Positions 15,927 through 24,866 are shown, numbered from the stretch's first letter. The stretch: DNA of 64,000 nt from Bradyrhizobium sp. 164 (GCF_023073715.1 NZ_JADPKA010000083.1:310001-374000); one strand, 5' to 3'. Numbers and translations are program-made. The notes: generated from the letters alone by a model not told the origin.

Positions 15927-18646
15927 GCGGCGGTATCCAATGCGTGGGTCTGCACTGGGACGGGCAGACGGATGGTGAGGATCGCGCCGCTCCGGTCGCT
16001 GCGGTTGGCGGCCGAGATCGTGCCCCGCATCGCCTCGACGAAACCACGGGAGATAGCGAGGCCGAGGCCGGTACCGGGCCGGATATGATCACCCTTCTGC
16101 ACGCGATAGAACTTGTCGAACACGCTCTCGAGCTCGTCGGGTGGGATGCCGCCGCCCTCATCGGCGATCTGGAGAACGATCTCATCCCGCTCGCGCTGAC
16201 TGCGGATCGCGATCGTGGTGTCGGGCGCCGAGTATTTCGCGGCGTTGTCGAGCAGGTTGAACAGCACTTGCTCGAACAGCACGGCATCGAGCTCGAGCAT
16301 CGGCACATCGGCCGCCAGCGCAAGCTCGACCTTGTGAGCAGCGAGGATCTTGGCCGCTCGCCGCAGCGCGCTACCGACGATCTCGCCGAGATCGTGCAGC
16401 GCCGTATTGGGCACGATGGCGCCGGATTCGAGCTTGGTCATGTCGAGCAGATTGGCAATGAAGCGGTTGAGCCGTTCGGACTCGTCGATCACGGTCGCGA
16501 GCAGGTCGCGCTTCTCGGTGTCAGAGAGCGCGCCGTCGAGGTCGCGCATGGTGGAGGCCGCCCCAAGGACCGAGGCGAGCGGCGTCTTCAAATCGTGCGA
16601 GATCGAGGTCAGGAGCGCCGAACGCAGCCGTTCGGATTCGACAGTGCGCTTGACGCGATCCATGTCCTCGACCAGCAGCACGCGTTCGATTGCGAGCGCG
16701 CCCTGGTCGACCAGCGCATCGAGCAGCCGGCGCTGGTCCGGGGTCAATAGCGGGCCGGTGCGGTCGTTGTCGATGCCGATGACGCCGATCGGACCACGGC
16801 CGGTGCGCATCGGCAGGAACAGCCGTTTCGCACCCGGCAGGGTGTCCGAGCCGCGGCCTGCGGTGCGGTCGTTGCTCCAGGCCCAATTGGCGGCGGCGAG
16901 GTCGGCCTGATCGAGCTCATCCTCCGGCGGATAGCCGGATTTCACCGTGAGCAGGCCCTCTTCCGGCAGCAGCAACACGACGCGGACCTTCAGCATCAGC
17001 GCGATCTGATAGGCGGTTGCCCACAACACATCGTCGAGCGTGCCGGTGCCGGCGAGCTTGCGGCTGAAGGCATGGAGCTGCTCGGTCATCCGGATCCGGC
17101 CGATCGCGGTGTCGGCCTGGATGCGCACACGTGCCGCGACATTGGAGACGATCATCGCCACCACCACGAACAGCACGAAGGCGGCAACGTTGGTCGGGTC
17201 GGTGATCGTGAAGGTATAGATCGGCGGCAGGAAGAAGAAATTGTAGCACAGCGAGGCCGCGACGGTCGCGAGCAGCGACGGCCACAGGCCGTAGCGGACC
17301 GCAACCGCGACCACCGCCGTCAGCAGCACGAGGTCGACGTTCTCGATGCCGAACCGGGGCTGGACCAGCTCCGCGGCGCCGAGCCCGATCAGCACGATCC
17401 CGAGCGCCTTCAGATAGGGCAGCGGGTTGAACGGCTCCGCGCGCGCAGCGGTCTGTACCGCGGTCTTGGGCACGGCCTCGCCGGGCAGCTCGTCACCGGC
17501 GATGACGTGGACGGTGATGTTGCCGGCGCGGCGCACCAGGTCATGCACGACTGAGCCGCGCGCTATCTCGAACCAGCGCGAGCGGGTCGACTTGCCGATC
17601 ACGATCTGGGTGACGTTGTTGCCTTGTGCGAAGTTCACGACGTCGTCGGCGATGCGGCGGCCCACAGCGGGAATCGTCAGCGCCTCGCCGCCGAGCGATT
17701 CGGCAAGCCGCAGCGTATCGGCCAGCCGGTCGCGCTCCTCGTCGGAAAGCTGGAGCGAGCGGCGCGTCTCGATCGAGAGCGCGGTGAACGGGGCATGCAG
17801 CCGATCGGCCAGCCGCTTGGTATAGCGCACCAGCCCGGCCGCGCGCGGATCCTCGCTGACGCAGACGAGGATACGTTCGCCCGCAGCCCAGGGACCGGCG
17901 ATGGCGTTCGCCTGCATGTGGGTGAGGAGCTGCTCGTCGACCCGCTCGGCCGTGCGCCGCAAGGCGAGCTCGCGCAACGCGGTCAGATTGCCCGGCGAGA
18001 AATAATGCTCCAGCGCCCGCTCGGCTTGCCTCGGCACATAGACCTTGCCCTCCTTCAGCCGCTGAATCAGGTCGTCGGGCGTGAGGTCGATCAGCTCGAT
18101 CGCATCGGCGCGATCGAACACCGAATCCGGCACCGTCTCGCGCACCCGCACATGGGTAATCTGGGCGACGACGTCGTTCAGGCTCTCGATGTGCTGGATG
18201 TTGACGGCGGTATAGACGTCGATGCCGCGGGAGAGCAGTTCCTCGACATCGAGATAGCGCTTGGGGTGGCGGCTGCCGACCGCGTTGGTGTGGGCGAGTT
18301 CGTCGACCAGCGCAATTTGCGGCCGCCGCGCGATCACGGCATCGAGGTCCATCTCCTCGACGATCTGGCCGCGGTAGTCGATCCTCTTGCGGGGGACCAT
18401 TTCGAGCCCGCGCACCAGCGCCTCGGTCTCAGCCCGGCCGTGGGTCTCGACGAAGCCGACCACGACGTCGATGCCGGCTTTGCGCTTGGCGTGGGCGCTT
18501 TGCAGCATCTCGTAGGTCTTGCCGACGCCCGGGGCGGCGCCCACGAAGATCTTCAGCTTGCCGCTCGCGCTTTCTGCCCGACGCGCGGTTTCCAGCAACG
18601 CATCGGGCGACGGACGTTGTTCGGGATCGCGGCGCGGTTGAACCAT
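15923..18646 (-). CDS. kdpD: sensor histidine kinase KdpD
   Basis: KdpD senses potassium limitation or osmotic stress and phosphorylates KdpE. The 907-residue membrane protein has a cytoplasmic KdpD domain with Walker A GAAPGVGKT (36-44), a universal-stress-protein-like domain (about 255-375), four closely spaced membrane helices (about 405-505), a GAF-like region, a HisKA domain with the phosphorylated His684 in SISHDLKTPL, and a C-terminal HATPase domain with GTGLGLAI. Length and order match E. coli KdpD. It lies 37 bases after kdpC. Confidence 0.95.
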   Translation of the reverse strand: MVQPRRDPEQRPSPDALLETARRAESASGKLKIFVGAAPGVGKTYEMLQSAHAKRKAGIDVVVGFVETHGRAETEALVRGLEMVPRKRIDYRGQIVEEMDLDAVIARRPQIALVDELAHTNAVGSRHPKRYLDVEELLSRGIDVYTAVNIQHIESLNDVVAQITHVRVRETVPDSVFDRADAIELIDLTPDDLIQRLKEGKVYVPRQAERALEHYFSPGNLTALRELALRRTAERVDEQLLTHMQANAIAGPWAAGERILVCVSEDPRAAGLVRYTKRLADRLHAPFTALSIETRRSLQLSDEERDRLADTLRLAESLGGEALTIPAVGRRIADDVVNFAQGNNVTQIVIGKSTRSRWFEIARGSVVHDLVRRAGNITVHVIAGDELPGEAVPKTAVQTAARAEPFNPLPYLKALGIVLIGLGAAELVQPRFGIENVDLVLLTAVVAVAVRYGLWPSLLATVAASLCYNFFFLPPIYTFTITDPTNVAAFVLFVVVAMIVSNVAARVRIQADTAIGRIRMTEQLHAFSRKLAGTGTLDDVLWATAYQIALMLKVRVVLLLPEEGLLTVKSGYPPEDELDQADLAAANWAWSNDRTAGRGSDTLPGAKRLFLPMRTGRGPIGVIGIDNDRTGPLLTPDQRRLLDALVDQGALAIERVLLVEDMDRVKRTVESERLRSALLTSISHDLKTPLASVLGAASTMRDLDGALSDTEKRDLLATVIDESERLNRFIANLLDMTKLESGAIVPNTALHDLGEIVGSALRRAAKILAAHKVELALAADVPMLELDAVLFEQVLFNLLDNAAKYSAPDTTIAIRSQRERDEIVLQIADEGGGIPPDELESVFDKFYRVQKGDHIRPGTGLGLAISRGFVEAMRGTISAANRSDRSGAILTIRLPVPVQTHALDTAA

Positions 18647-18683
18647 CAGGCCAATATAATCATCCCGGCGTGCTGAGCCTAGA

Positions 18684-19286
18684 CTACTTCGCGGCGCGGT
18701 CGAGCGCGAGATTCAGCGCCAGCACGTTGACGCGGGGCTCGCCGATCAGGCCCAGCAAACGGCCTTCGGTATTGGCAGTCACGAGCTGCCTGACCTGGTC
18801 CTCCGGCACATTCCGTGCCTTCGCCACGCGCGGCACCTGGAATTGCGCCGCTTCCGGCGAGATGTCGGGATCAAGACCGCTAGCTGACGTCGTCACCAGA
18901 TCGACCGGTATCGGCGCGGATGGATTTTCTACCTTCAGCTTGTCCACATCTTCCTTCAGCCGGTCGGCCAGCGCCTTGCTGGTGGGGCCGAGATTGGAGC
19001 CGCCCGAATTGGCAGCGTTGTAGGGCGCCGGCACAGTTTTGGTCGAATCATTGGGATCGGGCGCCAGCGTCGCCGAGGGACGACCGCGGAAATATTTGTC
19101 GTCCTTGAACTCCTGCCCGATCAGAGCGGATCCGACCACCCTGCCGTCCCTTTCGATTAGGCTGCCCTGCGCCTGCACCGGAAACAACGTGCCGGCGATG
19201 GCAGTCATTGCGAGCGGATAGGCAAGGCCCGTAATGGCGGTGAGCACCAGCAAGAGCACGATGCCGGGGCGAATTTCTCTGAGCAT
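18684..19286 (-). CDS. kdpC: potassium-transporting ATPase subunit KdpC
   Basis: KdpC is the single-span subunit that stabilises the KdpFABC complex and helps ATP binding by KdpB. The 200-residue product has one N-terminal membrane helix (about 7-30) and a periplasmic domain with the conserved blocks GSALIGQ, YFRGRPSA, NSGGSNLGP and the C-terminal GLIGEPRVNVLALN. Start MLREIRPG at 19286 is normal. A palindromic repeat separates it from kdpB, unlike the tight spacing elsewhere in the operon. Confidence 0.95.
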   Translation of the reverse strand: MLREIRPGIVLLLVLTAITGLAYPLAMTAIAGTLFPVQAQGSLIERDGRVVGSALIGQEFKDDKYFRGRPSATLAPDPNDSTKTVPAPYNAANSGGSNLGPTSKALADRLKEDVDKLKVENPSAPIPVDLVTTSASGLDPDISPEAAQFQVPRVAKARNVPEDQVRQLVTANTEGRLLGLIGEPRVNVLALNLALDRAAK

Positions 19287-19307
19287 GATGGGTCTCCAGT
19301 TATTTCA

Positions 19308-19389
19308 TCATTACAAGCGAAGCGAAGCAATCCAGAGTTTCTCCGCGGCGGCAGCCAGGATTGCATCGTCGCTTCGCTCCTCGCAATGA
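19308..19389. repeat. palindromic repeat inserted between kdpB and kdpC
   Basis: The left arm AAGCGAAGCGAAGCAATCC (19315-19333) is mirrored by GGATTGCATCGTCGCTTCGCT and onward (19358-19389), with small indels. The GATTGC...CGTCGCTTCGCTCCTCGCAATGA form is typical of dispersed Bradyrhizobium palindromes. Being inside an operon, it would be transcribed as a hairpin. Confidence 0.75.
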
Positions 19390-19394
19390 GGGGA

Positions 19395-21509
19395 CTAAGC
19401 CAAATGCAAGGCGGTGACGACGAGGTCGATCGCCTTGATGCCGATGAAGGGAATAACGATGCCGCCGAGGCCGTAGATCAAGAGGTTGCGGCGGAGCAGC
19501 GCGCCGGCACCGACAGCGCGGTAGGCGACGCCCTTCAGCGCCAGTGGAATCAACGCCACGATGATGAGGGCATTGAAGATGATCGCCGACAGGATGGCGC
19601 TCTGCGGGCTCGACAGGCTCATGACGTTGAGCACGTTGAGTTGGGGGTAAAACGCCAGGAACATCGCCGGGATGATCGCAAAATACTTGGCGACATCGTT
19701 GGCGATGGAGAACGTGGTCAGCGCACCGCGCGTCATCAAGAGCTGCTTGCCGATCTCGACCACCTCGATCAGCTTGGTCGGGTTGGAGTCGAGATCGACC
19801 ATGTTGCCGGCCTCACGGGCGGCCTGGGTGCCGGTGTTCATGGCGACACCGACATCGGCCTGCGCGAGCGCCGGCGCATCGTTGGTACCGTCGCCGCACA
19901 TGGCGACCAGCTTGCCCTTGGCCTGCTCATCGCGAATCAGCCGGAGCTTGTCCTCGGGGGTGGCCTGCGCCAGGAAGTCGTCGACGCCCGCTTCCGCCGC
20001 GATCGCGGCCGCCGTCATCGGGTTGTCGCCTGTAATCATGATGGTGCGGATACCCATGCGGCGCAGCTCGGCGAAGCGTTCGCGGATGCCGCCCTTGACG
20101 ATGTCCTTGAGCTGGATGACGCCGAGCAGCTTGCCGTCCCTGGCGACCGCGAGCGGCGTGCCGCCGGCCTTCGAGATATCATCGGCAATAGTCTGGATCT
20201 CGCGACCGAGATCCGACAGGGCGGCCGGCTGGGTCGCCCGCGGCACGTTGCCGGAGGCAATCGCCAGCGGCGCGCCGCCGTCAACATAGTTCAGCATGGC
20301 GTCGACAGCGCCCTTGCGCACCGACGCGCCACCGGCATCAACGCCGCTCATGCGGGTCTGCGCCGTGAATGGGATGAAGGTCGCGCCAAGCTCGGCCATG
20401 TCCCGGCCGCGAATGCCGTATTTCTCCTTCGCCAGCACCACGATGGAACGGCCTTCCGGAGTCTCGTCCGCGAGCGAGGCCAACTGAGCTGCATCCGCCA
20501 GCTCCTGCTCGGTCACTCCGCGCACGGGACGGAAGGCGGTCGCCTGCCGGTTGCCGAGCGTGATGGTGCCGGTCTTGTCCAGCAGCAGTGTGTCGACGTC
20601 GCCGGCCGCCTCGACCGCGCGGCCGGACATCGCCAGCACGTTGAAGCGTACCAGACGGTCCATGCCGGCGATGCCGATCGCCGACAACAGCGCGCCGATG
20701 GTGGTCGGGATCAGCGTCACGAACAGCGCGACCAGCACGATCACCGAGATCGAGCCGCCGGCATAGGCCGCATAGCTGGGGATGGTGACGGTGGCGAACA
20801 CGAAGATGACAGTGAGACCGGCGAGCAAGATGTTGAGCGCGATCTCGTTCGGGGTCTTCTGCCGCTCGGCGCCCTCGACCAGCTTGATCATGCGATCGAT
20901 GAAGGTCGAGCCCTGGGCTGCCGTGATACGGACGCGGATCCAGTCCGACAGCACCTGCGTGCCACCCGTGACCGCAGAGCGGTCACCGCCGGATTCGCGG
21001 ATCACGGGCGCGGACTCGCCGGTGATGGCGGCCTCGTTGACGGAGGCGACGCCCTCGATCACCTCGCCGTCGGAAGGGATGGTGTCGCCGGCCTCGACCA
21101 GCACGATGTCGCCTACTTTCAGGCTCGTGCCCGGCACGAGCTTGAAATTCTCGCCAGCACCAGTGAGGAGCTTGGCCTGGCTTTCCGTGCGGGTCTTGCG
21201 CAGCGATTCGGCCTGCGCCTTGCCGCGGCCTTCGGCCACGGCTTCGGCGAAATTGGCGAACAGCACCGTGAACCAGAGCCAGACGATGATCTGGAAGGTG
21301 AAGCCGAGGTTCGCGCCGCCAATGACGAGGTCGCGCAGGGAGATCACAGTCGTGAGCACTGCAACGACCTCGACAACGAACATGACGGGATTCTTCACCA
21401 TCAGACGCGGATCGAGCTTGGCGAAGGAGGCGCGGATCGCGGGCATCACGATTCTGGGATCGAGCATTGCCGACATCGGCGCACGTTTTTGCAGTTTCAT
21501 CGTATCCAT
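19395..21509 (-). CDS. kdpB: potassium-transporting ATPase ATP-binding subunit KdpB
   Basis: KdpB is the P-type ATPase subunit that powers K+ uptake. The 704-residue product has the P-type landmarks in order: an actuator domain with the AAITGESAPV loop, the phosphorylation site Asp311 in LLLDKTGT, a nucleotide-binding domain, and the hinge TGDNPMTAAAIAAEAGVD followed by MCGDGTNDAPAL. Membrane helices flank these domains. I prefer the ATG at 21509 because GGAG lies 8 bases before it; a GTG at 21518 would add only three residues. It follows kdpA by a few bases. Confidence 0.95.
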   Translation of the reverse strand: MDTMKLQKRAPMSAMLDPRIVMPAIRASFAKLDPRLMVKNPVMFVVEVVAVLTTVISLRDLVIGGANLGFTFQIIVWLWFTVLFANFAEAVAEGRGKAQAESLRKTRTESQAKLLTGAGENFKLVPGTSLKVGDIVLVEAGDTIPSDGEVIEGVASVNEAAITGESAPVIRESGGDRSAVTGGTQVLSDWIRVRITAAQGSTFIDRMIKLVEGAERQKTPNEIALNILLAGLTVIFVFATVTIPSYAAYAGGSISVIVLVALFVTLIPTTIGALLSAIGIAGMDRLVRFNVLAMSGRAVEAAGDVDTLLLDKTGTITLGNRQATAFRPVRGVTEQELADAAQLASLADETPEGRSIVVLAKEKYGIRGRDMAELGATFIPFTAQTRMSGVDAGGASVRKGAVDAMLNYVDGGAPLAIASGNVPRATQPAALSDLGREIQTIADDISKAGGTPLAVARDGKLLGVIQLKDIVKGGIRERFAELRRMGIRTIMITGDNPMTAAAIAAEAGVDDFLAQATPEDKLRLIRDEQAKGKLVAMCGDGTNDAPALAQADVGVAMNTGTQAAREAGNMVDLDSNPTKLIEVVEIGKQLLMTRGALTTFSIANDVAKYFAIIPAMFLAFYPQLNVLNVMSLSSPQSAILSAIIFNALIIVALIPLALKGVAYRAVGAGALLRRNLLIYGLGGIVIPFIGIKAIDLVVTALHLA

Positions 21510-21526
21510 GGAGGTCACTCCAACAA

Positions 21527-23230
21527 TCAGAACAGGTTGCCGGCGTTCATCGCCAGATGTTCGACGATCGGGCCGAGCGCGAGCGCCGGGAAGAAGGTCA
21601 GGCCGCCCATAATCAGGATGACGCCGACCACGAGGCCGACGAACAGGCCTCCGGTGGTCGGGAACGTGCCCACGGACGCCGGGATCGATTTCTTCTCCGC
21701 AAGCGAGCCCGCGATCGCCATGGCCGGGACGATCATGAAGAAGCGGCCGACGAACATCGCGCTTGCCAGCGTCAGGTTGTAGAAGAAGGTGTTGCCGGTG
21801 AGCCCGGCGAAGGCCGAGCCGTTGTTGCCGGCCGCCGATGTGAAGGCGTAGAGCACTTCGGTGAAGCCGTGCGGGCCGGCATTCGCCATGGAGGCGACTG
21901 CCGTCGGATAGACCACGCCGACGGCGGTCCAGCCGAGGATCATCAGCGGCAGCACCAGGATCGCCAGCATAGCCATCTTGACCTCACGCGCCTCGATTTT
22001 CTTGCCGACATATTCCGGGGTGCGGCCAACCATAAGGCCCGCGACGAAGATCGCGAGGATGACGAACAGCAGCATGCCGTACATGCCGGCGCCAACGCCG
22101 CCGACGATGATTTCGCCGAGCTCCATGTTGATCAGCGGGATCATGCCGCCGAGTGCGGTAAAACTGTCATGCATCGCGTTGACAGCGCCGCACGAGGCGG
22201 CGGTGGTGACGACGGCAAACAGCGAGGATGCGATGATGCCGAACCGGACCTCCTTGCCTTCCATGTTGCCGCCGGTCAGGCCCAGCGCATGGAGCGTCGC
22301 GGTGCCGTTTGCTTCCGCCCAACAGGTGATGGCGACGCCAGCCAGGAACAGCACGCCCATCACGGAGAGGATTGCCCAGCCCTGGCGCTGGTTGCCGACC
22401 ATGCGGCCGAATACGTTGGTGAGTGCGGCGCCGAGTGCAAAGATCGAGAGCATCTGCACGAAATTCGACAGCGCGGTCGGGTTCTCGAAGGGATGAGCGG
22501 CGTTGGCGTTGAAGAAGCCGCCACCGTTGGTGCCGAGCATCTTGATCGCGACCTGGGAAGCGACCGGCCCGACCGCGATGGTTTGCTTGGCGCCTTCGAG
22601 CGTCGTCGCCTCGATATACGGCCCGAGCGTCTGCGGCATGCCCTGCCAGACCAGGAACAGCGCATAGACGACGCAGATCGGCAGCAGCACGTAGAGCGTA
22701 CACCGGGTGACGTCGATCCAGAAATTGCCGACCGTGCGCATCGAGGCGCGCGAGAAGCCGCGGATCAAGGCCATCGCCAGCGCGATGCCGGTCGCGGCCG
22801 ACAGGAAGTTCTGGTGCGTCAGGCCGAGCATCTGCACGAGATAGGACAGCGTGCTCTCGCCGCCGTAGTTCTGCCAGTTGGTGTTGGTGATAAAGGAGAC
22901 CGCGGTGTTGAAGGAGAGATCCTCGGCGACCGCGCCCTGCCCGGCCGGATTGAACGGCAGCACGGCCTGAAGGCGCATCACGCCGTAGATGATGAGGAAG
23001 CCGCCGACATGGAACAGCAACATGGCGACCGTGTAGGTCAGCCAATGCTGCTCGCGCTTCTCGTCGACGCCGGAAATCCTGTAAATGCCGGCCTCGATCG
23101 GACGCAGTACCGGCGAGAGGAAGGTGCGCTCGCCGTTGAACACGCGCGTCATGTACCCGCCGAGCGGTTTTGCGAGCGCAACGATAATGGCGCAAAACAG
23201 AATGATCTGGAGCCAACCGATCATAGTCAT
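21527..23230 (-). CDS. kdpA: potassium-transporting ATPase potassium-binding subunit KdpA
   Basis: KdpA is the K+-selective channel-like subunit of the Kdp pump, related to the Trk/Ktr superfamily. The 567-residue protein has about ten membrane helices and the four degenerate selectivity loops, including SFITNTNWQNYGGE, GTNGGGFFNANAAHPFENPT and AFTSAAGNNGSAFAGL. Length is normal (E. coli 557). Two ATG codons six bases apart (23230, 23224) could start it. It is directly upstream of kdpB. Confidence 0.95.
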   Translation of the reverse strand: MTMIGWLQIILFCAIIVALAKPLGGYMTRVFNGERTFLSPVLRPIEAGIYRISGVDEKREQHWLTYTVAMLLFHVGGFLIIYGVMRLQAVLPFNPAGQGAVAEDLSFNTAVSFITNTNWQNYGGESTLSYLVQMLGLTHQNFLSAATGIALAMALIRGFSRASMRTVGNFWIDVTRCTLYVLLPICVVYALFLVWQGMPQTLGPYIEATTLEGAKQTIAVGPVASQVAIKMLGTNGGGFFNANAAHPFENPTALSNFVQMLSIFALGAALTNVFGRMVGNQRQGWAILSVMGVLFLAGVAITCWAEANGTATLHALGLTGGNMEGKEVRFGIIASSLFAVVTTAASCGAVNAMHDSFTALGGMIPLINMELGEIIVGGVGAGMYGMLLFVILAIFVAGLMVGRTPEYVGKKIEAREVKMAMLAILVLPLMILGWTAVGVVYPTAVASMANAGPHGFTEVLYAFTSAAGNNGSAFAGLTGNTFFYNLTLASAMFVGRFFMIVPAMAIAGSLAEKKSIPASVGTFPTTGGLFVGLVVGVILIMGGLTFFPALALGPIVEHLAMNAGNLF

Positions 23231-23242
23231 GGAATCAACCCT

Positions 23243-23338
23243 TCAGGCATGGTTCCGGCGTAGCAGAGGCAGAAGCACCGTCAGCAGGCCGGCGACGAGC
23301 ATGGCGTCCGCCAGCAACAATTCGAGAATCAGCAGCAC
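23243..23338 (-). CDS. putative 31-aa hydrophobic protein between kdpF and kdpA
   Basis: A GTG 3 bases after the kdpF stop opens a 31-codon frame that ends 12 bases before kdpA. The product is almost entirely hydrophobic in its first 26 residues (rich in Leu, Val and Ala) and ends RRNHA, so it would be one membrane helix with a positive cytoplasmic end. The spacing fits the operon, but the ribosome binding site is weak and I recognise no family. It may only be spacer with chance coding potential. Confidence 0.35.
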   Translation of the reverse strand: MLLILELLLADAMLVAGLLTVLLPLLRRNHA

Positions 23339-23341
23339 GGC

Positions 23342-23431
23342 TCAGAACCGCTCGGGCCGCAGCAGCGCGTAGGTGAGATAGGCCAGGAGGCCGAACGAAA
23401 CGGCACCGGCGAGGGCATAATCGAAGATCAT
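23342..23431 (-). CDS. kdpF: potassium-transporting ATPase subunit KdpF
   Basis: KdpF is the tiny single-span subunit that stabilises KdpFABC in the membrane. The 29-residue product begins MIFDYALAGAVSFGLLAY and ends ALLRPERF, the typical KdpF tail. A GGAGCGG ribosome binding site precedes the ATG. It is the first recognised kdp gene, with a 27-residue ORF before it and a 31-residue ORF after it. Confidence 0.88.
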   Translation of the reverse strand: MIFDYALAGAVSFGLLAYLTYALLRPERF

Positions 23432-23442
23432 GATCCGCTCCG

Positions 23443-23526
23443 TCACAGCCGTTCGCAGGTATAGGTGTAGCCGATCGCGAGCGCGAACAGGCCGAAGGCC
23501 AGGGCCAGCATCACAATGTCCATCAT
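23443..23526 (-). CDS. 27-aa membrane protein at the head of the kdp operon
   Basis: This ORF starts with two adjacent ATG codons behind a strong GAGGAG ribosome binding site and ends 11 bases before kdpF. The product (start MMDIVMLALAFGLFALAIGY, end CERL) is one membrane helix with a short tail holding a single Cys. I recall similar micro-proteins ending in a Cys-Glu-Arg-Leu-like tail before kdpF in other bacteria, usually unannotated. It may be an accessory Kdp peptide; its function is unknown. Confidence 0.68.
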   Translation of the reverse strand: MMDIVMLALAFGLFALAIGYTYTCERL

Positions 23527-24023
23527 GGAGATACTCCTCGTTGCGCCCTGATGTCAGGCGCAACCGCTTCTCGGGGATCCGACGAGCTCGAAGGAAACGC
23601 AGGCGCATTTCCGCGGGGCTCCGGCCGGGACTTTTGACCGCGCTGAAGTGACACCACGGGCATAGGTTTTCGAGATGAGGCCCATGGCGACGTTATAGGA
23701 ATCTCATAAAGGCCGTAGCCGCCACACCGACATATCATTCCGGGCGATCGTTCCGGACAGGCACGCGGCGATGCAATCCGATCATCGCTTGCGCTGCCGA
23801 TCGTTACGTCAGGCGGACTCCGGGGTTTCCAAAAAGCCCTGCTTCTATAAGTCTCCACCTGCGGCGCAGCCGACAGTCGCATCTGTCGCTCCTACCCGGA
23901 AGACTCCATGCACTTATGAAATCCATATATCTCTCGCCCGATCCTCATCTCGCTTTCAAATACCCTCCCGGCCATCTTGGCAATGCCGGCCGACTGACCG
24001 ACGCAAATTCCAGGAGGCCTGAT
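23527..24023. promoter_or_regulatory. kdp upstream region
   Basis: This 497-base stretch without a supported gene separates the divergent kdp operon and the 155-aa hypothetical gene, so it must hold both promoters and any KdpE site. I could not pick a KdpE operator by eye. Short open frames here have neither convincing ribosome binding sites nor protein-like composition. Confidence 0.4.
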
Positions 24024-24491
24024 ATGACCGCCTCACTCCGACGCCTTGACCCGCCTTCCCTGAGCGAGCGGCTTCGCGCGGCACCGGCGATGACACGGGC
24101 GCTGATGCTCGACATCATCGAGCACGCCTGCCGGCGCGTTCCCTCGCTCGGGCAAAGCGAACGCACCACACGGATCGTGCGCCTGATCGACGTCGAGGCC
24201 TGGGCCGATGCGGCGCTGGCGCTGGTGGAGCTCGAGCTGCCGAGGTGGCAGGTCCGCCGTATCGCCTATGACGAGGGCGAGTGGCATTGCGCGCTGTCGC
24301 GCGAACGCGAGTTGCCGGACTGGCTCGACACCGCGGTCGAGGCGCGCCATGTCGACCTTTCGCTTGCCCTGCTGTCGGCCTTCGCTGAAGTCCGGACCGA
24401 GCGTGCGGAGACACCGCGACCGAGCGTTTCTTCTGTCCGTCCGCTGCGAGAGCCACTCTACCAGCCGATCACGTGCGACAATTTCGGCTAG
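24024..24491 (+). CDS. conserved hypothetical protein, 155 aa
   Basis: A soluble protein of 155 residues with no family I can name. It starts MTASLRRLDPPSLSERLR behind a perfect AGGAGG ribosome binding site 6 bases before the ATG at 24024; the frame is open further upstream but without a start signal. The sequence is rich in Ala, Arg, Leu and Glu and looks helical, with a WQVRRIAYDEGEWHCALSR stretch near residues 75-93 that resembles a small beta-rich core. It heads a run of three micro-ORFs and is divergent from kdp, so a link with potassium or osmotic stress is possible but unproven. Confidence 0.75.
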   Translation: MTASLRRLDPPSLSERLRAAPAMTRALMLDIIEHACRRVPSLGQSERTTRIVRLIDVEAWADAALALVELELPRWQVRRIAYDEGEWHCALSRERELPDWLDTAVEARHVDLSLALLSAFAEVRTERAETPRPSVSSVRPLREPLYQPITCDNFG

Positions 24492-24517
24492 ACGCTCCTA
24501 ATGGAAGGACACCAGAA

Positions 24518-24643
24518 ATGTCGACGCTGCGCAGAGCCCGGCTCAAACGTATCGTCCGGCATGGGCTCGCCGTCCTCTCGATGGGCAGCGTGCTCACAGC
24601 GCTGATCGCGCTGAGGACAGCAATTCTGTGCCTCGCGAGATAA
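24518..24643 (+). CDS. 41-aa putative membrane micro-protein
   Basis: An ATG 8 bases after GGAAGGA opens a 41-codon frame. The N-terminus is strongly basic (STLRRARLKRIVRH) and is followed by one hydrophobic stretch of about 22 residues to the end. The topology would be N-in with a single helix. It lies 26 bases after the 155-aa gene and 3 bases before the next small ORF. No family is recognised. Confidence 0.55.
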   Translation: MSTLRRARLKRIVRHGLAVLSMGSVLTALIALRTAILCLAR

Positions 24644-24646
24644 CGC

Positions 24647-24736
24647 ATGATCGGACTCAAGATCATCATCCTGGCATTGATGGCTGCACTGCTGCTCGGC
24701 ATGCGCATCGGCGCGGCGCCCGCCCCGGACAAGTAG
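24647..24736 (+). CDS. 29-aa putative membrane micro-protein
   Basis: This frame starts 3 bases after the previous stop and encodes 29 residues: a hydrophobic helix beginning MIGLKIIILALMAALLLG, then a short GAAPAPDK tail. No strong ribosome binding site of its own is visible, so translation would depend on coupling. The pattern resembles single-helix accessory peptides such as KdpF, but the sequence is not KdpF. Confidence 0.5.
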   Translation: MIGLKIIILALMAALLLGMRIGAAPAPDK

Positions 24737-24737
24737 C

Positions 24738-24866
24738 ATGCATCCCTTCAAGGGACACCTGGAGCACGTGATCACCACGACCGTCCTGACCAAAGCGTTG
24801 AGCCTGATCTGGGGCGCGATCCTGACGCTCGTGATCACGCTTCTGGCACGCAGGCTCGGCGCCTAG
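24738..24866 (+). CDS. 42-aa putative membrane micro-protein
   Basis: This frame starts 1 base after the previous stop and encodes 42 residues: an amphipathic start with two His (HPFKGHLEHVITTTVLTK), a hydrophobic helix centred on LSLIWGAILTLVITLL, and a basic end ARRLGA. The one-base gap suggests translational coupling. It is the last member of the run; upp follows after 170 bases. No family is recognised. Confidence 0.5.
   Translation: MHPFKGHLEHVITTTVLTKALSLIWGAILTLVITLLARRLGA

Noticed and set aside
23771..24022. An 83-codon frame before the 155-aa gene
   Set aside because: It has no ribosome binding site, a Cys/Arg/Ser-rich composition typical of noise, and it covers the divergent promoter region.
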